A DNA stretch of 64,000 nt. Origin: Tretioscincus oriximinensis. Taxonomy: Eukaryota > Chordata > Lepidosauria > Squamata > Gymnophthalmidae. The stretch is taken from contig JAJVDF010000416.1 of NCBI GenBank assembly GCA_022410635.1, positions 921,031 through 985,030 on the forward strand. Reading direction: 5' to 3'. A program made the position numbers and the translations under genes. Below, in pieces: positions 59,087 to 64,000 of the stretch (positions are counted from its first letter, which is position 1; every line of letters starts with the position of its first letter). The notes beneath the pieces were generated by a model. That model had not been told where the DNA came from, ran no database searches, and saw only the letters and a program-made list of their open reading frames with translations.

Positions 59087-59890
59087 TACACCTAATTATT
59101 AAAGAGAAACTTTACTCATTGGCTGGCTTGTGCTGTAAGAATGTGTTTGATTTCACCATCTGTTTCCTCATGGGCTCAGGCTAAGGGAAGCCATTTATAT
59201 GTAGGAGAAAGTGGACAGAACTGCTTTATTGTCAGAACCTATGTAAGATACTGTGTAATTTGAGCCTGGAAAAGTAATGAGCACATGGTTGATGATAGTA
59301 AACTATTACAGTCTGGGGAATAGGGGTAAAGGGAAGGGAATTGGGGAAGTGTTTGTCTCTTAAAGCTAGAATATTGCCCCATCTATTGTGCTGGCTGAGC
59401 ATTAAGAAAGTAACAGCATGGCATTTGACTTCCTCTGAAGCAGTGCAAGGTTGGCTCCATTCTTCAGTTCATTGGCAGAAGTTGAGCTTTTAAAGCGCAC
59501 AGCAAAGCTGCATTTAATGCTGTGATTCCTGTGCGCTTGTAGGATGCCAGGAAGCAAGTCAGAAGCATTGTCAGGAGACAACGAAAGCCCTTCGCCAGTA
59601 ATTGCCTAATTAAAACTCAGACCAATTCAAACCTCCAGTTTCCAACACTTTATGACTAATGGGTAGACACGTCTTCTTATCCTTAACTTAATTTCACTTC
59701 AGAATAAATCTTCGTAGACTAATGCAAAAAGTCCTAGAAGAACTCAAAGTAGTTTACATAGAATGACCAGATGCCCCCTTTTGGGGGNGGAAAATCCGGT
59801 TTTGGGTGTCTACCCCGCCCTCCCAGGGGGGGCGCGTTTCCCCGTTTTTGCTGAGGAAAAAAATATTTTTTNAAAAAAAATTCACTGCAG

Positions 59891-59907
59891 CACCACTAGG
59901 GGGCTCT
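59891..59907 (+). promoter_or_regulatory. CTCF-like motif carried by the inverted-repeat element (unit 1)
   Basis: CACCACTAGGGGGCTCT fits the CTCF core (CCA-YAG-GGGC) on the plus strand. It is in the first internal unit of the element at 59761-60290. Confidence 0.4.
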
Positions 59908-60026
59908 GGCATCTGAGACCAGCTCCTGAAGGCACCCTCCCCTCAGTAAAAAAAAATTCTCACACACTTCATAACTTTCTCACACACTTCAAAAAAAATT
60001 ACAAAACATTTTTTTAATTGCTGCAC

Positions 60027-60043
60027 CACCACTAGGGGGTTCT
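60027..60043 (+). promoter_or_regulatory. CTCF-like motif carried by the inverted-repeat element (unit 2)
   Basis: CACCACTAGGGGGTTCT, the second-unit counterpart of 59891-59907, has a C-to-T change in the core and would be weaker. Confidence 0.3.
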
Positions 60044-61449
60044 GGCAACTGGGGACAGCTTCTGAAGGCACCTTCCCCTCTGTAAAAAAAATAAAAATTC
60101 TGATGTACTCCAAAAATTCTCAGTTTAAAAATTCTCGCACAGTTAAAAAAATTCTCACATGCTTCACCGATTTCTCGGGCAGGAATTTTGGAAGGGAATG
60201 CATGTTGGTGAGAATTTGCACATTTATGAATATGCAAATTAGCATTAATATTAATTACCCCAGTTCAAGTCTCAGAAAATCTGGTCAGTCTAGTTTACAT
60301 AAACGTCTGTGATCTTCTTCACAACAGACACCTTGTGAAGTAGTTAGGGCTGAGAGCTCTCTAAAGTACTGACTAGCCCACGATCACTCAACTGACTTCA
60401 TGTAGGAGTGCGGAATNGAACTGGGAGATTATCAGATAAGAGTCTGTCACTCAAACCACAAGACCATACTGCCTCATACTATCTAGCTTTTTCTTGCTAG
60501 TTTCTTTGTTACAAATTCTGGGCCAGACTAACAACTCTGCTGCTTTGAACCCCGTTGCCTAAAGAATGAGATCTCTTTCCATTTGCATCCATCCAAACAA
60601 GACACTTGAAGTTTTCCTGGATAGCCATTGATTACCCCATTCTGATAACAAGAAAGAATAAGGCATTTTCTTTAAAATGCCTCCCCTAAAGTAGGATAGC
60701 AATGACCCTGGATTTTCTGTTCCTTCTGAAAATGCATCTTCACACTAGGCATTTGTTGGTTATTGGTGGATTGTCACTTGACAATCTCACATCTTCTTTT
60801 GGTGCTTTGTAGTGTATCTGGCCCTAGAACTTAGAAAAAAGCTTTTAAAGAGAACAACATAAACAGGCAGATAAATGTAATCTATGCAGCTGAAAGATAT
60901 TTGATTACTGTTATTAAGGAGCACTTAAACTCCTAAGAAAGGCCATGATGGATCATTCCTAACTAACCCAACTCCCCATTCCCACATGTTAGATTTGAGT
61001 TCAGTAGCCTCAATAGCCCTCCTTTTACTTGTTAGGCTTTCTGCTGCTGCCAAAGGACATTTTTCCCATCCCATCATTCCAGGAACAGCAGTTGATTCTT
61101 GCCAAATGCTTTTCTGGGCACAAGAGGAGGTGGAGATCCCAGCCGGCATGCACTGTACACAAAGCTCATTACCACTCCACATAGTGACATTTTCAGTGTG
61201 TTGAGTAGACTGAGCTATAGGCAATCAATGGAGCTTTTCATAGAATACACAGGGCCATGTTTCTCCACCCCTGCTTTTGTCTCCATTTGGAGTGTGATGT
61301 GCCAAGCATTTCTATAAGATGCTGCAAAAATGTTGAATGGCTGTGCTGTATAACTGCTTAAATCTTTCATAGCCTACTATGTGACATTAACTCAAGACTT
61401 GAACAAAGCATTAAAAGATGCAAAAAGATATCTCTCTGGTTCCATTTGT

Positions 61450-61555
61450 TAAAGTCCACATAGAATCCTTCAATGTTAGTGGAATCCTGCATTGAGCAGG
61501 GGGTAGAACCCGATGTCCCTGGAGGCCGCTTCCAGCTCTATCATTCCTTGAACAG
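61450..61555 (+). mobile_element. CR1 LINE 3' end (short)
   Basis: GAATCCTGCATTGAGCAGGGG then GTAGAACCCGATGTCCCTGG, GCCGCTTCCAGCTCTATCAT and a TTCCTTG end match the common sauropsid CR1 terminus (CAGGGGGTTGGACTAGATG, CCTTCCAACTCTATGATTC). Confidence 0.6.
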
Positions 61556-62488
61556 AATATAACTGAATCCAGAGTTTCTCTACAGATTGCAAGCACCAAT
61601 CATGAAAGAAAGTGAGGGCAGGCAAGACTCTCAGTGCAACAATCTAGTATGTTTGCCTTCTATTTGATTAAGTATTTCTGAGGGAGAATCCCATGTATCG
61701 CTTCAGAAACCAGAAGATTTATAGTTGATGCTCTTAAAAATCAAGTGATAAACTTTTTTAAAAAATTGCTTTCTTACGAGAAGCTAACCCTCTTAAAAAC
61801 TCAAATCAGTAATGCAAGGAAAAGAAAAGGAACTTTTAGGCATTATGCAAGAGGTTACAGATATTGATTATGAACATAAGCAACTCCCGATTAACTGCAT
61901 TAGTAATCTCCATAGTCAGCTCTGGGCAGTTTTCTTGGCAGAGATACTAAAGCGGTTTATCACTGCCTACTTTCAAGGGCAGGCTGGAGACCAAATTAAT
62001 AGCCCTACGCTTTCCAGGCAGTTTACTCTATTACTGAAATACAGCTATTCCCTGTTATAGCTGGATGTCATTCCATAACACAGGTGAAGATTCACATCGC
62101 TGATTTATGTTTTCCTCACAGTATAGAGATTCCTCAAGCTTGCTAAGGAGAAGATCAGACCCCTTTCCCCAATGTCTGGCTTTCTAAGTGCAAATAATTT
62201 GCTCCACAGAAGAAGCATGATGAACGAAAGGCCAAAATTTATTATCTCACCTTTGAGATTCAGCTCTAGCTAGGAAGGTTAGTTCGTAGCAGTCAAGTAT
62301 CCATTTCTCTGCTGTTCTGTCCTTTGCAATTAGTATCCTAGGAAAGTGTTATCCAACAAAATGTTCTGTATTTCTGCGGAGCACCAAGTGATGTTGCTTT
62401 ATGAGTTTGACATATTGCTAACTGATTTCCTTCCTCGTTGACCTTTAATACCTGACCAATCAGCAACTTCCATCCTTTTTATCTGTAG

Positions 62489-62635
62489 GCTGCTGATACC
62501 AGAGATTCGCTTGCTATGGCCCTTTATTCACGGTGCTTCTCATGGATCATTGGCAAGATTAACTCAAAAATAAAAGGGAAGGAAAACTTTAAGTCTGTTG
62601 GAATCCTCGATATCTTCGGGTTTGAGAATTTCCAG
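62489..62635 (+). CDS. MYO10-like: Unconventional myosin-X-like, coding exon 12 (switch II)
   Basis: It encodes residues 395-443. [20 protein letters not shown] is the conserved helix before the relay. [11 protein letters not shown] contains switch II (DIFGFE, 435-440), whose Glu440 pairs with Arg221 of switch I; both are present, so the ATPase machinery looks functional. The acceptor ATCTGTAG is good. The donor CAG|GTTAGA lacks the usual A at +3, yet phase and homology fix it. Between exon 12 and 13 the protein reads FENFQ-VNRFEQ. Confidence 0.95.
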
Positions 62636-62741
62636 GTTAGATATTCTGGTTTGGGACTGAGTTGATAAATAGGCATGAAAAAAAGTTAGTCGACAGAAGC
62701 CCTTGTCATATTGGGCTTTTTTCCGGGATACGTTCTAGAAT

Positions 62742-62836
62742 AGGGCCCACTGGATGGGACTTACTGGAGTCTGCATCAGCAGGCAGATGGTAGGCATTTA
62801 TTTTGGGATATAATCAGGAATAAAGCCCAGTGCATG
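62742..62836. mobile_element. GGCCCTGTCC-type MITE (copy E, partial)
   Basis: It starts GGGCCCACTGG and carries the family words CAGATGGTAGGC, GGGATATAA and AATAAAGCCCAGTG. The middle is deleted. It lies in intron 12 directly beside a SINE. Confidence 0.45.
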
Positions 62837-62837
62837 A

Positions 62838-63065
62838 AAAGAAGAGTTGGTTTTTATACCCTGCTTTTCTCAACCTGAAGGGAATCAAAGCGGTTTTTAT
62901 AACCTTCTGCTTTTCACATCAGACATCATTTGAAGTAGGTGGGGCTAAGAGAGCTTTGAAGAACTGTAACTATCCCAAGGTCACCCAGCTGGCTTTTGTG
63001 GACGAGTGCAGAATCGAACCAAGAGACTTCCAAATAAGAGTCTTGCACAACACTACACCAGACAT
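62838..63065 (-). mobile_element. SINE (S13)
   Basis: GAAGAGTTGGTTTTTATACC at the left (tail side), then CAACCTGAAGGGAATCAAAG, GAAGTAGGTGGGGCTAAGAG, AAGGTCACCCAGCTGGCTTT, GACTTCCAAATAAGAGTC at the right (head). Same tail subfamily as S8. It lies in intron 12. Confidence 0.75.
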
Positions 63066-63401
63066 GGAGATTGACCAGCATTTCAATTTCCTATAATAAA
63101 TATAGGGCTGGTTGACATTATTCACACAGTATCTGTTTCTTTTTCCCACCTCTGCCTTTTTTTTTTGCATCTTGAATGTATTACTTTGTTGTTTGTGTTC
63201 TCATGGTTCATGTACCAATTCATGCACTAGCAGGCTGCTTTAGGGCAGAGGCATTTGCCAGCTAAAGAGGCAATGGGATAATGTTCAACACTTATGGTGT
63301 CCATCCTACCCTGCATGTGACCTTTCTTTTGTGAGCTTCAAGGCATTTTTTTTCTGGACCAAGAACACTGAAGCTTTGTTTCTCTTGTATCTCTTACACA
63401 G

Positions 63402-63502
63402 GTGAATCGTTTTGAACAGTTTAATATTAACTATGCAAATGAAAAGCTCCAAGAGTATTTCAACAAGCACATATTCTCCTTGGAGCAGCTTGAGTACAAC
63501 AG
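63402..63502 (+). CDS. MYO10-like: Unconventional myosin-X-like, coding exon 13 (last in window)
   Basis: It encodes residues 444-476 plus two bases of the next codon. [20 protein letters not shown] then [13 protein letters not shown] is the invariant myosin relay-helix region. VNR replaces the VNH of mammalian MYO10; Arg is common here in other myosins, so this is not a defect. Acceptor CTTACACAG, donor GTAATG, end phase 2. The gene continues off the right edge. The remaining motor, IQ, coiled-coil, PH, MyTH4 and FERM parts expected for a myosin X are not in this window. Confidence 0.96.
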
Positions 63503-64000
63503 GTAATGAAAGTAGCCTTTTCAGAAGCAGGAATCTTTGCTAGGACCAAAGAACGATAGCCTAGTTTACTTTTCCATTCTGTTCTGCACTAGCAGGGATG
63601 ATTTTTTTNAAAAAAGTAGTGATTCCTTCCTAATCTATATTTACTTACAATTTTGTGACAATATTTATTAACAAGAAGAAGCAGGTTGCATTTTATTGAA
63701 AGCCAATTTCCTTTCGTATTCTGGCACAGGGTAGCTGAACTCACGATACACAACCTATTCCATACTAGGAGAAGTTGATGCTGATATGAGTCAGGGATGT
63801 CTAGATTCGGATGGCCTGTATGTTAGTCCTCTCTATGGGTTCCGAAAGCTGTGCGAGCTTTGAAGCTATTGCTGAAACCCTGGCCAATCTCTGAGTTTCT
63901 ATTCTCCATTCTAAGCAGGTCTTGGCGATATTGTGAGATTCTTAGTCAAATCTGACAATGATGTGTTAATGCTGTCTACACAAAACTGAAGGGCTGTCAC

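Larger units (their letters stand above)
59761..60290. mobile_element. 530-bp inverted-repeat element with 11-bp target duplication
   Basis: The ends GAATGACCAGAT and ATCTGGTCAGTC are inverted with one mismatch. TAGTTTACATA flanks both sides exactly (59750-59760 and 60291-60301). Inside, a unit of about 100-140 bases (GCACCACTAGGGGG, GCTCCTGAAGGCACC, AAAAATTCTCACAC) occurs twice in tandem (from about 59886 and 60020). No coding frame. The class is unknown because 11 bp is unusual; the true duplication may be shorter if the target site adds by chance. Confidence 0.65.
59720..60480 (-). mobile_element. SINE (S12) split by an inverted-repeat element
   Basis: Its tail part (59720-59760, GAACTCAAAGTAGTTTACATA) and the rest (60291-60480, CGTCTGTGATCTTCTTCACA, CAGACACCTTGTGAAGTAG, AGATTATCAGATAAGAGTCTG) form one minus-strand SINE interrupted at TAGTTTACATA. 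The alternative GAAGAAGAGTTGG-type tail subfamily fits best. Confidence 0.6.
59025..62488 (+). other. MYO10-like: Intron 11 (3.5 kb) of the myosin-X-like gene
   Basis: GTAAAT...CTGTAG. It holds a CTCF-like motif (59070), a SINE interrupted by an inverted-repeat element (59.72-60.48 kb) and a CR1 3' end (61.46 kb). 59100-59720, 60480-61440 and 61560-62480 show nothing I can assign. Confidence 0.8.

Noticed and set aside
1..64000. CRISPR arrays, operons, phage or bacterial-type systems
   Set aside because: No regularly spaced direct repeats and no dense coding; intron-rich vertebrate DNA throughout.

Overview
The window is vertebrate nuclear DNA, most likely from a squamate reptile. It is AT-rich and intron-dominated, with one CpG island. 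It is crowded with CR1, L2 and L1 retrotransposon remnants, a tRNA-derived SINE with an L2-like tail, and several hairpin-type DNA transposon families. About 30 isolated single Ns are scattered through non-coding sequence. The repeat mix points to a lizard, but I cannot name the species.

One protein-coding gene is supported. It is the 5' part of an unconventional myosin-X-like gene on the + strand, about 17.1 kb to beyond the right edge. Thirteen coding exons can be placed (17375-17398, 38908-39006, 41518-41676, 50581-50768, 50915-51049, 52298-52422, 52926-52939, 53882-53966, 54709-54812, 56927-57056, 58906-59024, 62489-62635, 63402-63502). They join in phase without stops and encode the first ~477 residues of a myosin motor domain. 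P-loop (GESGAGKT), switch I (NNSSRFGKF) and switch II (DIFGFE) are intact. The sequence resembles MYO10 closely but diverges enough in the first exons and surface loops to suggest a MYO10 paralogue rather than the strict orthologue. The rest of the motor, the IQ motifs, and the expected PH, MyTH4 and FERM domains lie beyond the window.

Layout: 1-17.0 kb is 5' intergenic DNA without recognisable genes. It holds a probable LTR fragment (left edge), an L2 LINE split by a solo-LTR-like insert (6.4-8.5 kb), CR1 pieces, SINEs and a near-perfect ~172 bp foldback (15.2 kb). 17.0-17.75 kb is the CpG-island promoter, with paired inverted CCAAT boxes, a GC box, a CTG repeat, two short uORFs and coding exon 1. 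17.4-38.9 kb is a 21.5 kb first intron with scattered repeats and a strong CTCF-like motif at 28.67 kb. 39-64 kb holds exons 2-13; the larger introns carry most of the repeats, and the block from exon 4 to exon 9 is compact.

I found no prokaryote-type system, CRISPR array or second gene. The most interesting items are the myosin gene's architecture (a 14-nt microexon behind a weak donor; a CTG repeat and signal-like uORF in the predicted leader), SINEs that share the tail of their likely L2 partner, a terminal-inverted-repeat element with an 11-bp target duplication that carries two CTCF-like motifs, and several foldback elements.
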